Source of the DNA: JAUWQU01 sp964605095
GTDB lineage: Bacteria; Planctomycetota; Phycisphaerae; SM23-33
Reading direction: 5' to 3'
Length of the DNA: 19,234 bases
NCBI GenBank assembly: GCA_964605095.1
Contig: CAZSBS010000069.1
Location: 1 to 19,234, forward strand
Below the pieces are notes generated by a model, which worked only from the letters and a program-made list of their open reading frames with translations, was not told the DNA's origin and ran no database searches. How positions within the stretch are numbered: the stretch's first letter is position 1; every line of letters starts with the position of its first letter. Below, one piece after another: positions 7,858 to 15,029 of this stretch. The position numbers and the translations under genes were made by a program.

Positions 7858-9600
7858 TCAGTGGGCCAGGCCGTTCGTATCGGTCGGGTAGTGCGAGGCG
7901 CCCGTGCCGTTTGTCCGCTCGTCCTTGGTGACTCTCAGCACTTCCTCGATGGTCGTCCTCCCACTTCGCACCAGTCGCCATCCGTCCTCGCGCAGGCACT
8001 TCATGCCTTCCCCGGCGGCCTGGTGGCGTATTGCGGTGCTGGGGGCGCGCTCCAGCACGAGCGAGCGTATTTCATCGCTGATGAGCATCATCTCGAAGAT
8101 TCCCGTTCGCCCGCGATACCCGCTGCCCTGGCACTGCCGGCAGCCCCGGCCTCGATAGAGCGTCGCCGGCGCGTCGGGGCCGAACTGCGAGCGGAAGGCG
8201 TTCATGTCCTCGGGCGTGAAAGGCTCGCGGCAGTCCGGGCAGATGAGACGCACGAGCCGCTGGGCGACGATCATCTCCAGCGACGAGGTGACAAGGTAAG
8301 GCTCGATGCCCATGTCCACAAGGCGAGTCATGGCGCCAGGGGCGTCGTTGGTGTGAAGCGTCGAGAACACCAGGTGCCCGGTGAGGGAGGCCTGGACGGC
8401 GATGTCGGCCGTCTCGCGGTCGCGGATCTCGCCGACGAGTATCACGTCAGGGTCGTGCCGCAGGATCGACCGCAGGCCCTTGGCGAACGTCAGCCCCGCC
8501 TTGGTGGACACCTGGATCTGGTTGATCCCGTGCAGGTGATACTCGACGGGGTCCTCGATGGTGATGATCTTCCGCTCGGTGTCGTTTATCTGCGACAGGC
8601 CGGCGTAGAGCGTGGTGGTCTTGCCGCTTCCGGTAGGGCCGGTCACCAGCACCACGCCGTGCGGCACGTTCAGCGCGGTCTCGTACACGGCGCGGTCGCG
8701 GTCGCTCATGCCCAGGTGCTCCAGGCCCAGCAGCGCGGCGCCGCGGTCCAGGAGGCGCAGCACGACGGCCTCGCCGTGAAGCATGGGAATCACCGACACG
8801 CGGACATCTACCTCGCGGGAGGCGACCTTGAGTTTGATCCGGCCGTCCTGTGGCAGGCGCTTCTCCGCGATGTCCAGGTGGCTTAGAATCTTGATTCGTG
8901 ACACGATCGCGGGGTGGAACTGGCGAACCTCCGGCGGGACGTTGGCTTCGCGGAGGATGCCGTCGACGCGGTACCTAACTCGCAGGGATGCCTCGAATGG
9001 CTCGAAATGCACGTCCGTCGCCCGGCGCTCGATGGCTTCGGATAGTATCTGGTTGACGAACTTGACGATCGAGGCGTCCTGGGCGGCCTCTTCGAGGTCC
9101 ACGTCCTCGTCGCCATCGGTGTCGACGACTTCGACGCCGTCCTCGGCGGCCTCGGAGACCAGCGATTGCAGCGTGTCGGCCCCAACGCCCAGCAGCGAAT
9201 TGATGCAGCGGGTTATCTCCGACGAGGGCGCCAGCGCCAGATGCACATCCAGCCCGCACGCCATGCGAAGCTCGTCCAGGCCGATAGTGTCGAAGAGCCT
9301 GTTGGACGCGACGGTGACCGTGCCGTTGTGCTGGCTTAGCGGCAGCAGGCGGTGGGTCAGGAGAATCCTGGCTGGGAACTTAGCCAGGAATGCCTTGTCC
9401 GGCAGGTTGGAGTCGAGGTCGGCCCAGGGAACGTGGAACTCATCCGCCAGGAAACGCAGGACTTTCTCTTCCGGCAGGCCGCTGGAGGCGACGAGGGCCT
9501 CATCCAGCGGCTCGCCCGTGGCCGTCAGGGAATCGACGGCCTGCGCAGCCTGGTCGTCCAGCATCCCCTGCCCAACCATCTTTAGAAGTATTTCGTTCAT
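7858..9600 (-). CDS. gspE: GspE/PilB-type secretion ATPase
   Basis: The product is 580 aa. Residues 1-145 are an N-terminal domain in the position of the GspE/MshE N-domain, but divergent, so nucleotide or c-di-GMP binding cannot be claimed. An acidic linker follows (about 151-172). The ATPase core has Walker A GPTGSGKT (321-328), Asp box EDPVE (349-353), Walker B VILVGEIRD (386-394) and His box HLVFSTLHTND (409-419). The four cysteines C454, C457, C487 and C490 form the zinc site typical of GspE/PilB assembly ATPases. It hydrolyses ATP in the cytoplasm to drive pseudopilus growth, docked on GspL and GspF. This is the first gene of the operon; a 187-bp gap separates it from the upstream gene. 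Confidence 0.94.
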   Translation of the reverse strand: MNEILLKMVGQGMLDDQAAQAVDSLTATGEPLDEALVASSGLPEEKVLRFLADEFHVPWADLDSNLPDKAFLAKFPARILLTHRLLPLSQHNGTVTVASNRLFDTIGLDELRMACGLDVHLALAPSSEITRCINSLLGVGADTLQSLVSEAAEDGVEVVDTDGDEDVDLEEAAQDASIVKFVNQILSEAIERRATDVHFEPFEASLRVRYRVDGILREANVPPEVRQFHPAIVSRIKILSHLDIAEKRLPQDGRIKLKVASREVDVRVSVIPMLHGEAVVLRLLDRGAALLGLEHLGMSDRDRAVYETALNVPHGVVLVTGPTGSGKTTTLYAGLSQINDTERKIITIEDPVEYHLHGINQIQVSTKAGLTFAKGLRSILRHDPDVILVGEIRDRETADIAVQASLTGHLVFSTLHTNDAPGAMTRLVDMGIEPYLVTSSLEMIVAQRLVRLICPDCREPFTPEDMNAFRSQFGPDAPATLYRGRGCRQCQGSGYRGRTGIFEMMLISDEIRSLVLERAPSTAIRHQAAGEGMKCLREDGWRLVRSGRTTIEEVLRVTKDERTNGTGASHYPTDTNGLAH

Positions 9601-9647
9601 TACGATTCTTTACCACGATGCGCCGACAAATCGACCCCGCCGCTGTC

Positions 9648-9668
9648 GGAGCCTCGATGGGGGGCTCC
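9648..9668. other. Small inverted repeat in the gap upstream of gspE
   Basis: GGAGCC and GGCTCC flank a 9-nt loop within the 187-bp space between gspE and the upstream secreted-protein gene. No T-run follows on either strand, so it is not an obvious intrinsic terminator. It could be a leader structure of the T2SS operon. I found no convincing -35/-10 pair in this gap, so the operon promoter remains unlocated. Confidence 0.3.
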
Positions 9669-9787
9669 AATGCCAGGGGCCTTATGCAAGCGCCGGCCTG
9701 CCGGGCGGGAGCGCCGCGGCGACGGCGTCATCATTGCCATCGCCGCAGCCCTCGCCCAGCCAGCCAACGTAATATGCGGGACAGTAA

Positions 9788-10441
9788 TTACTCCAGCACC
9801 CCCCTAAGCACCATCATGGCTTCCTGCTTCGCGGTGAGCACTTTCTTGAGCACCTCGCGCGCCTTGGCCAGTTCCTGCTGGCCCTCGGTGCGGGCGGTGC
9901 GGAGGGCCGTAAGGGCCTCGGTGATCTGGGTCGGGCTGGCGTCCTTGTTCTTCAGGACGTCGTTGAGGGCCGTGGTCGCCTTCTCAACTTTCGTCAGTTC
10001 GCGGGGTGTGCCGTCGGGATTCGTGGGCACCCGAGGTGTCGCAGCCACAGCCGGGGTGCTGGAGTTGGCGTCGCGGGTGCCGCGGGTGCCGCGGGTGCGC
10101 CCGCCGGTGTTGCCGAAGCCGCCAAAGCCGGTCGTGCCGCCGCGCATCATCCCGCCACGGGACGAACGCTGAAGGGTCTGAACTTTCTCGATGAGGGGCT
10201 GGAGAACCTTCCACTCCTCTTCGCTGGCGCCGAGGCTCACGCGCTGTTGGTCGGCCGCACGGTTGCGCCACTCCTCCATCCGCGCACGCATCTCCTCGGC
10301 GGTGGGGCGCTGACGATTGCCCCGCTGGGCGGTGTCACCGCCGGCCGGGGGGTCCGCCGCCTGAGCCATTGCCATACCAGACCAGCAAAGCCCCACGAGG
10401 GCTCCCATCGCCAACGCCGTCCACAATCTTGCTCGTGTCAT
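9788..10441 (-). CDS. Secreted hypothetical protein, Gly/Arg-rich centre
   Basis: The product is 217 aa from the ATG at 10441-10439, chosen because AAGGAG lies 7 nt upstream and a signal peptide follows directly (ALAMGALVGLCWSGMAMAQA, cleavage near AQA). Longer upstream readings lack these. The mature part has a charged N-terminal helix (PTAEEMRARMEEWRNRAADQ), a segment SEEEWKVLQPLIEKVQTLQR, a flexible Gly/Arg/Thr linker (about residues 115-140) and a C-terminal helical region (ATTALNDVLKNKDAS; LTALRTARTEGQQELAKARE). I do not recognise a family. The helices and export resemble the small periplasmic proteins linked to ECF sigma modules, and it lies downstream of one. It could be the last gene of that module or a substrate or partner of the T2SS. 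Confidence 0.75.
   Translation of the reverse strand: MTRARLWTALAMGALVGLCWSGMAMAQAADPPAGGDTAQRGNRQRPTAEEMRARMEEWRNRAADQQRVSLGASEEEWKVLQPLIEKVQTLQRSSRGGMMRGGTTGFGGFGNTGGRTRGTRGTRDANSSTPAVAATPRVPTNPDGTPRELTKVEKATTALNDVLKNKDASPTQITEALTALRTARTEGQQELAKAREVLKKVLTAKQEAMMVLRGVLE
10072..10098. repeat. Three perfect copies of a 9-bp repeat (CGCGGGTGC)
   Basis: The unit CGCGGGTGC occurs three times head to tail inside the secreted hypothetical gene. It encodes a Gly-Thr-Arg tripeptide repeat on the minus strand, in the flexible linker. This is likely replication slippage in a region that tolerates length change. Confidence 0.85.
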
Positions 10442-10476
10442 TCCAATGCTCCTTCGGTTCGTGTCGTCCTGAATAT

Positions 10477-10493
10477 GCCGCGACGCTCGCGGC
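10477..10493. other. Hairpin between the LTxxQ gene and the secreted-protein gene
   Basis: GCCGCGA and TCGCGGC form a perfect 7-bp stem with a 3-nt loop (17 bp in total), in the 115-bp gap upstream of the gene starting at 10441. On the minus strand it is followed by ATATTCAGG rather than a T-run, so it is not a classical terminator. It could stabilise or attenuate the downstream message. Confidence 0.45.
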
Positions 10494-10556
10494 ACTACTT
10501 TACTTAACGTTTGTGCTGCGCCGCCAAACCTGGTCAGGCCCGGCGGGTGCCCGTCG

Positions 10557-11135
10557 CTACCGCCGGGGCGTGTTGCCGTTCGCCGGCGCGGTGGCTGTCG
10601 CCGGAAAGTCCGAATGCTCCGGGCCACGCCCGCCAGGCGAGAAACGCGACGCTCCGCGAGAATCGCCGCTGCCCTTGCGCGTTCGCCGAATCTGCCTGCT
10701 GGCGCGGAACTCGTCGTACTTCTTCACTTGCTCGGGCGTCAGGATGGCCTTGGTCCGCTCGACCGCCTGCTGGATGACCTCCTGCCACTTCTCGTCCATG
10801 TCCCGCATTCGGTGGTCGCAGTCGGCGCAGATCGCGTCGTACTCCGCCCACTGCTCGTCGGTCAGCAGGCCCTCCACGGCCTCATCCTTCTCCTGCCACA
10901 GGGTCCGCTTGTGGTCGCGGAACTCCTTGTCCTGCCCGGCCACGAACTCCGACCATATCGTGTGCATCTCGGCTCGCTGCTCGGTTGTCAGCCCCAACTG
11001 GGCGGCCAGGTCCGGCCCGCGGCCTGACCTGGAGGCCGTCGCCTCGCCAGGGGAGGACGCCAGAATTCCCACGGAAGCCCCGGCCGCAAACGCCAGCGTG
11101 AACCCCAGGATCACCGCGATTCGAATCCTGGTCAT
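10557..11135 (-). CDS. LTxxQ-motif (CpxP/Spy/CnrX-like) membrane or periplasmic protein
   Basis: The product is 192 aa from the ATG at 11135-11133, overlapping the anti-sigma stop as ATGA. The N-terminal hydrophobic helix (IRIAVILGFTLAFAAGASVGIL) is an anchor or signal. The rest is helical with LT-type motifs at the starts of helices: LGLTTEQRAEMHTIW, LLTDEQWAEYDAICAD and ILTPEQVKKYDEF. The LTxxQ pattern marks the Spy/CpxP/ZraP/CnrX superfamily of periplasmic chaperones and stress or metal sensors. The tail (about 45 residues) is disordered, rich in Arg, Ser, Gly and Pro. Directly coupled to an anti-sigma gene, it is likely the sensor or regulator of that pair, as CnrX is for CnrY/CnrH. That role is inferred, and no clear metal-binding set is visible. 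Confidence 0.78.
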   Translation of the reverse strand: MTRIRIAVILGFTLAFAAGASVGILASSPGEATASRSGRGPDLAAQLGLTTEQRAEMHTIWSEFVAGQDKEFRDHKRTLWQEKDEAVEGLLTDEQWAEYDAICADCDHRMRDMDEKWQEVIQQAVERTKAILTPEQVKKYDEFRASRQIRRTRKGSGDSRGASRFSPGGRGPEHSDFPATATAPANGNTPRR

Positions 11136-11635
11136 GGCTGGGTCCCCTTCGTGCCGGATGAGCTGGCGAGAATGGCGTTTGCCAACTGGACGTCCGGCGG
11201 AGTATCCGCACCGCCGGTCAACTGTCCAGCCAGCGCCCGAACCGACCCCGAAGCGGTCCTGACGGCCACGTTCTCCCATGCCGACGGCTGGCGGGCCGGG
11301 CGAGCGGCGGTACTCCACTGCTGCCACAGCATCGTCAGGCAAACCAGCAGAATCGCCGCGGCGGCGGCGCCTAGCATCTCCGTCATCCGCAGGATGACCC
11401 TGTCGCGCCCAGGCCTTACGCTGCGCCGCCAGCGGTCCATAGCCTCGGTCGGAACCTGCTGGAATGCAATCCCCGACGACAGCAACTGCGACATAGCACG
11501 CAGTTTCCGCAATTCCGCCGCGCATGCCTCGCATCGCGCCAGGTGCCGCTCCAGCTCAACCGCCTCGGCCGCCGGCAGTTCGCCGTCGTGATAGGCACTG
11601 AGTTGTCGTTCGTTTTCGCAATTTGCCATAACCAT
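11132..11635 (-). CDS. Zinc-motif anti-sigma factor (membrane-anchored)
   Basis: The product is 167 aa. The start is the ATG at 11635-11633, with GGAG six nt upstream; an ATG two codons later is the alternative. The N-terminus carries the zinc-binding anti-sigma motif: Cys-7, the His in AYHDGEL, and HLARCEAC (H-x3-C-x2-C). A helical linker leads to one transmembrane segment (LGAAAAAILLVCLTMLW) and a periplasmic tail of about 65 residues. Such proteins hold an ECF sigma factor inactive at the inner membrane until an envelope signal releases it. The sigma gene is immediately upstream (44-bp gap) and the LTxxQ gene downstream overlaps by 4 bp, giving a sigma / anti-sigma / sensor unit. Confidence 0.88.
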   Translation of the reverse strand: MVMANCENERQLSAYHDGELPAAEAVELERHLARCEACAAELRKLRAMSQLLSSGIAFQQVPTEAMDRWRRSVRPGRDRVILRMTEMLGAAAAAILLVCLTMLWQQWSTAARPARQPSAWENVAVRTASGSVRALAGQLTGGADTPPDVQLANAILASSSGTKGTQP

Positions 11636-11679
11636 AGTCTTCTCCGATCCGCCCGGCCCGAGCCCATCGAAACCCTCGA

Positions 11680-12255
11680 TCAGGCGAGGTAGTCGCCCAG
11701 GATCTCCTTGAGCTTCTGCCTGGCCCGAAACAGCCGCGACTCGACCGTTCCCCGTGGAACGCACAACACGGCCGCGATTTCCTCGTAGGTCATTCCCTGC
11801 ATCTCGCGAAGCACGATGACCTCTCTGTGCTCTTGCGGCAACCTGCCGACCACGGCCGCCACGTCCATCCGCACATCCGCCCGGTCCGTTTCAGTTTCCC
11901 GCCGGGCCGGGGGAGGGCCCAACTGCTCCGCAGCTTCGTCCAGCGGCAGCGTCTTCCGCAAGTGCCGACGCCGCCGAAGGTCCGCGACGTTGTTCATCAG
12001 GATCCTCGTAAGCCAAGTCTTTACGGTCGAGCGTCCCTGAAAGCCTCGCAACCCGCGGAAGGCCCCGACGAAGGTCTCCTGCACAGCGTCCTGGGCATCC
12101 TCACAATTTCCAAGCATCGACATAGCAAACAGATACAAACGCGGGCCGTGAATGTCCACAAACCGGCGAAAAGCCGCCTCGTCGCCTTGCCGAACCCGCC
12201 GGACAAGCTCCATGTCGCTGTCAGGCTCGTAACCGTAGAGGGCGTCCTGTGCCAA
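11680..12255 (-). CDS. ECF-family RNA polymerase sigma factor
   Basis: The product is 191 aa if translation starts at the TTG at 12255-12253, which has GGAAGACGAACGAG just upstream and gives the usual ECF length. The frame stays open upstream, with an ATG at 12360, and an internal ATG lies at 12213, so the start is uncertain. Region 2 is clear: DEAAFRRFVDIHGPRLYLFA, DAQDAVQETFVGAFRGL and TWLTRILMNNVADLRRRR. Region 4 is LPQEHREVIVLREMQGMTYE followed by EIAAVLCVPRGTVESRLFRA (helix-turn-helix binding the -35 element). It directs polymerase to stress-type promoters and is controlled by the anti-sigma factor encoded next. Its targets may include this operon itself, but I see no decisive matching promoter. 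Confidence 0.93.
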   Translation of the reverse strand: MAQDALYGYEPDSDMELVRRVRQGDEAAFRRFVDIHGPRLYLFAMSMLGNCEDAQDAVQETFVGAFRGLRGFQGRSTVKTWLTRILMNNVADLRRRRHLRKTLPLDEAAEQLGPPPARRETETDRADVRMDVAAVVGRLPQEHREVIVLREMQGMTYEEIAAVLCVPRGTVESRLFRARQKLKEILGDYLA

Positions 12256-12604
12256 GCTCGTTCGTCTTCCTGACCTGGTATGGTCCCATGAAGGCGGGCA
12301 ATTCTTCCATCGCCCGTCACTTTTTTCCCATTTCTTCCATTTGCATGCCGACGGCGGCATTACCCGATAGCAAAACTGGTTTCCAGGACCGGGATTTCCG
12401 AAAAACCGGAATAATCTCGCTGTCCCGAAAAGAGGGCTCCAACTCATGGGGGTGGGCGAGAGATTCTGCACACTCTCTTGCGGCCGGGAGGAGGAGGCAA
12501 GCAAAATCCGGATGGTGCCCCCAATGGCCCCGTCATTGCGGGTAAGTGCGGTGCAAGTCGACTATCTGGCACTTCTGGCTGGCAGTAGCCGATGTTTCCC
12601 AATG
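12256..12604. other. Non-coding stretch upstream of the sigma gene
   Basis: I see no convincing gene in these 349 bp. A small inverted repeat (TTCCG, 6-nt loop, CGGAA; 12396-12411) is present. On the minus strand a GGAAACC sequence (around 12380) resembles the -35 element of many ECF promoters and might reflect autoregulation of the sigma gene, but no matching -10 element is clear. Confidence 0.4.
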
Positions 12605-12892
12605 TCACCAAGAACTAATGCCCTGGGCCTCCACAACTTCAGCTTGCGAGGGAAGAGGCAGCGCCTGCCGTGTCACGCAGGTGAATGTCACGCCCTTGTA
12701 CACGGTGAGGTACAGGTGCCTTCGGACCAGTCCGCCAGAATCCTGGTGCAAGACCAAAGGCTCAGCCGAGCGAGCCAGAGGCTGCTGAAATACGTTGTCA
12801 TCCACGCGCACTCGCGGTCCCATACTGCGAACGTTTCTTCCTTTCAGGAACGATACGGCAGCCGCTGCGTCGGTTTGCGTGTCCGTGTCCAT
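12605..12892 (-). CDS. Small hypothetical protein (95 aa)
   Basis: The predicted protein begins MDTDTQTDAAAAVSFLKGRN and later reads GLVRRHLYLTVYKGVTFTC, a plausible beta-strand region; no family is recognised. The frame extends further upstream without stops, but the ATG at 12892-12890 is preferred: it follows AAAGGA and GGGG ribosome-site-like runs, and a strong promoter-like pair on the same strand (12950-12978) would start transcription about 50 nt before it. Codon use looks protein-like but is less GC-biased than the neighbouring genes. It reads convergently towards the sigma operon's leader and is divergent from the sugar epimerase gene. Function unknown. Confidence 0.58.
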   Translation of the reverse strand: MDTDTQTDAAAAVSFLKGRNVRSMGPRVRVDDNVFQQPLARSAEPLVLHQDSGGLVRRHLYLTVYKGVTFTCVTRQALPLPSQAEVVEAQGISSW

Positions 12893-12949
12893 TGCCCCGT
12901 TGTCCTTTCTGTCCAGAGACGAGATAGATTCGGCTTGACCCGCCCAACG

Positions 12950-12978
12950 CCTATAGCAGACTTGCGCGGCACCGTCAA
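12950..12978 (-). promoter_or_regulatory. Sigma-70-type promoter for the small hypothetical gene
   Basis: On the minus strand, TTGACG (12978-12973) and TATAGG (12955-12950) are separated by exactly 17 bp. This is a 5/6 match to the -35 and a 4/6 match to the -10 consensus. The expected start of transcription is near 12943, about 50 nt before the ATG at 12892. Confidence 0.6.
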
Positions 12979-13025
12979 CAGGAAGCACGATCCGTTGCTT
13001 AGCCCAAGCTTCGCCGCAATCGTTC

Positions 13026-13054
13026 TTGACCGCCGCCGCCGCCGGGCCTAGAAT
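13026..13054 (+). promoter_or_regulatory. Sigma-70-type promoter for the sugar epimerase gene
   Basis: TTGACC (13026-13031) and TAGAAT (13049-13054) match the -35 and -10 consensus at 5/6 each with an ideal 17-bp spacer made largely of GCC triplets. Transcription would begin near 13061, about 60 nt before the ATG at 13122. It lies 47 bp from the opposite-facing promoter, so a shared regulator could act on both. Confidence 0.65.
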
Positions 13055-13121
13055 CCTGACTTGATGTCGCCATCTCGCCGTCAGCGGCAGGCTCCGCGCA
13101 ACTGAAAAAGGAGAATCGGCC

Positions 13122-14021
13122 ATGTCTAATAAGAAGCATCGCGGCTCGGGCAAGGTTCGCAAGGACTCAGGGGGCGTTCGTTTCGGCCTGAATCTGCTGG
13201 TATACACGCCCACATTTTCGCGCGAGAAGCTCGACCTCGTCGCCAAGGTCGCCGACATGGGCTTTGACGGTGTGGAGATTCCCTTCAACGACCTGGACGT
13301 GCTTGATGCCCCTGCCACGCGGGCCGCGTGCGAGGCCGCCGGGGTCGGCATTACCAGTTGCTGCGTGATGATGCCGGATTGCAGCCCCTGCGCCACCGAC
13401 CCCGCCCAGCGCCAGGCCGGCCTGGCCAGGCTGCGGCGAATGGCGGACATTACGGCCGAGATGGGCGGCAAGGTCATGGCCGGGCCGCTCTACGCGCCCG
13501 TGCGCCAGCTTACCGGACGGGCCAGGACCGACGATGAGTTCAAGTGGTGCGTCGAGGGCCTTGCCGCCGCGGCGGAACACGCAGGCGGCGCCGGCGTGAT
13601 GTTGGCCATCGAGCCTCTCAACCGCTTCGAGACGCACGTGCTCAACACCGCCGACGACGCGGCCGCGATGGTCCGCGCCGTCGGCAGCGACCACCTGAAG
13701 GTCCAGTTGGACACGTTCCACGGCAACATCGAGGAGAAGGACACCGCCGCCGCCATCCGCCGGACGGGGGAACTGCTGGGGCATTTCCACGCCTCGGAGT
13801 CCGACCGCGGCGAGCTCGGCACGGGACAGGTCCGCTGGAAGAAAGTCTTCACGGCCCTCAAGGACATCCGCTACGACGGCTGGGTCACCATCGAGAGTTT
13901 CGCCACGGGCATCGTGGACCTCTGTGCGGCCGCGTGCATTTGGCGGCCGATCTACGAATCCGCCGACCAACTGGCGGTCAAAGGGCTGGCGTTCCTCAAA
14001 CGCCATGCCGCGAAAGCGTAG
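13122..14021 (+). CDS. Sugar epimerase/isomerase, xylose isomerase-like TIM barrel (tagatose/psicose 3-epimerase type)
   Basis: The product is 299 aa. AAGGAG lies 8 nt before the ATG. The fold is visible from FGLNLLVYTP, MGFDGVEIPFND, LAIEPLNRFETHVLNT, LKVQLDTFH, LLGHFHASESDRGELGTGQV and YDGWVTIESF. The four metal ligands expected of D-tagatose/D-psicose 3-epimerases are in place: E164 (IEPLNRFET), D197 (LDTFH), H223 (HFHASE) and E258 (TIESF). The two glutamates would act in proton transfer during C3 epimerisation of a ketose. The exact substrate cannot be read from sequence; 2-keto-myo-inositol or other keto-sugar enzymes share these motifs. The N-terminus has an extra basic segment of about 18 residues. 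The protein is probably cytoplasmic and appears to be expressed from its own promoter. Confidence 0.88.
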   Translation: MSNKKHRGSGKVRKDSGGVRFGLNLLVYTPTFSREKLDLVAKVADMGFDGVEIPFNDLDVLDAPATRAACEAAGVGITSCCVMMPDCSPCATDPAQRQAGLARLRRMADITAEMGGKVMAGPLYAPVRQLTGRARTDDEFKWCVEGLAAAAEHAGGAGVMLAIEPLNRFETHVLNTADDAAAMVRAVGSDHLKVQLDTFHGNIEEKDTAAAIRRTGELLGHFHASESDRGELGTGQVRWKKVFTALKDIRYDGWVTIESFATGIVDLCAAACIWRPIYESADQLAVKGLAFLKRHAAKA

Positions 14022-14039
14022 GGACTCGGTATCCGTACG

Positions 14040-14305
14040 AAAACACCGCCAAACCGCTCCAAATGAGCGCAAAAACCACTCCCTGCGCGTGTTATAGACT
14101 ACCGCCAAGGGTCCAAATAGGGCTCCAAACCCCTCCAAACACCCTCCAAAACGCATGGCCGCACCACCGAAACCCATCGGAAACCCTTCCAAGACCACCC
14201 GAAACCACTCCAAACACCGTCCAAAACCATCCGAAACCACTCCGAAACTACTCCGAAACTACCCCGCAACCCATCGGAACCACTCCGAAAGCGCTCCGAA
14301 AGCGC
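14040..14305. repeat. Degenerate 11-bp tandem repeat (TCCGAAACCAC family)
   Basis: The intergenic space after the epimerase gene is filled with variants of an 11-bp unit, consensus about TCCRAAACYAC. It is best kept at 14231-14300, where CCGAAA-like cores start at 14231, 14242, 14253, 14264, 14275, 14285 and 14296. Earlier copies (14080-14230) are CCAAAC/CCAAAA variants. The composition leaves frames open on both strands (for example a minus-strand frame running into the epimerase gene), but I regard these as by-products. Short A-tracts recur about once per helical turn. Confidence 0.75.
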
Positions 14306-14505
14306 CCTCCCTTGAGGGTCTGTCGTTTAGTCCCAAAGCCTCCTCGGGGAGAAATCAAAATAATGACTTACGTCACCAACAATCGCCATAAGTCCTTAAT
14401 ATTCATTTTTCGGCCGATTAAACCGGCAGACCCTTGACGGGAGAGGTCGGCCCGCGAGGGCCAGATGAGCGGGTGTGAACAACCGAAAACTCAAATCCCT
14501 TACCC
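14306..14505. other. Intergenic stretch, locally AT-rich, before the restriction-modification remnant
   Basis: I see no gene here. Base composition drops to AT-rich around 14350-14425 compared with its surroundings. Small dyads are present (TGACTTACGTCA, imperfect; GCCG/CGGC around ATTAAAC near 14413-14428). The composition step may mark the edge of an acquired segment. Confidence 0.4.
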
Positions 14506-14535
14506 TTGCCGCCGGGCAGACCGGCGCGGTACACT
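14506..14535 (+). promoter_or_regulatory. Candidate promoter of the mod remnant, possibly leaderless
   Basis: TTGCCG (14506-14511) and TACACT (14530-14535) are separated by 18 bp, each matching four of six consensus positions. The -10 box ends only 7 nt before the ATG at 14543, so transcription would start at or next to the start codon and give a leaderless message. This agrees with the lack of a ribosome site before that ATG. Confidence 0.4.
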
Positions 14536-14542
14536 CCCGCCT

Positions 14543-15017
14543 ATGCCAAAGCCGGTGGGGAAATCGCCCTCGTCGCGGCCCCCCCGTAAGGGGCCCCAAG
14601 GCCGGCCGGAGGCTGAAAATGCACGACAAGGGCAAGACGCCACGGAAGGGCCGCAATTCAGAATGCCTACGCTGAACTGGATAGGTAAGGACGCCGTTAT
14701 AGACCACCACCGCCAGGTTCCCTACCACCTCCTGCGGTGCGACGAGAAGCTCTCCGTCGGCGAAAGCGGCAGCGGAAACCTCCTCGTCCAGGGCGACAAC
14801 CTCCTGGCCCTCAAGGCCCTGTTGCCCTACTACGCCGGCCAGGTCAAGTGCATCTACATCGACCCGCCCTACAACACCGGCAACGAGAACTGGGTCTACA
14901 ACGACAACGTCAACAGCCCGGAAATCAAGAAATGGCTAGGCCAGGTCGTCGGTGGCGAGACTGAAGCGCGAGGGCGTCACGTTCAAGCAGGTGCCGTATG
15001 AGATAAAGGTGAGTTGA
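14543..15017 (+). pseudogene. mod: Type III restriction-modification methyltransferase (Mod), internally deleted remnant
   Basis: The 5' part encodes a normal Mod/adenine-N6 methyltransferase beginning: MPTLNWIGKDAVIDHH, GNLLVQGDNLLALKALLPYY, the catalytic motif IDPPYNTGNENW (DPPY, motif IV, for the amino group of adenine) and SPEIKKWLGQVVGGE. The match then stops. In a different frame the DNA continues as LKREGVTFKQVPYEIKV and a stop at 15015-15017, which looks like the true end of a Mod protein. Most of the gene, including the AdoMet-binding and target-recognition regions, is therefore missing and the two ends are joined out of frame near 14955-14962. In the first frame the product would run to 15001 with about 14 unrelated residues. 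Starts at 14543 and 14663 are both possible. It cannot be an active methyltransferase. Confidence 0.85.
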
Positions 15018-15029
15018 GGAGAACCAGAT

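Noticed and set aside
13167..14240. Long minus-strand open frame opposite the epimerase gene
   Set aside because: It is antisense to a gene with clear catalytic motifs; the frame is open because of GC-rich codon bias and the 11-bp repeat, and the protein has no recognisable pattern.
14155..14391. Small plus-strand frame rich in Pro, Lys and Ser after the epimerase gene
   Set aside because: Its composition comes directly from the 11-bp repeat, and it lacks a ribosome site.
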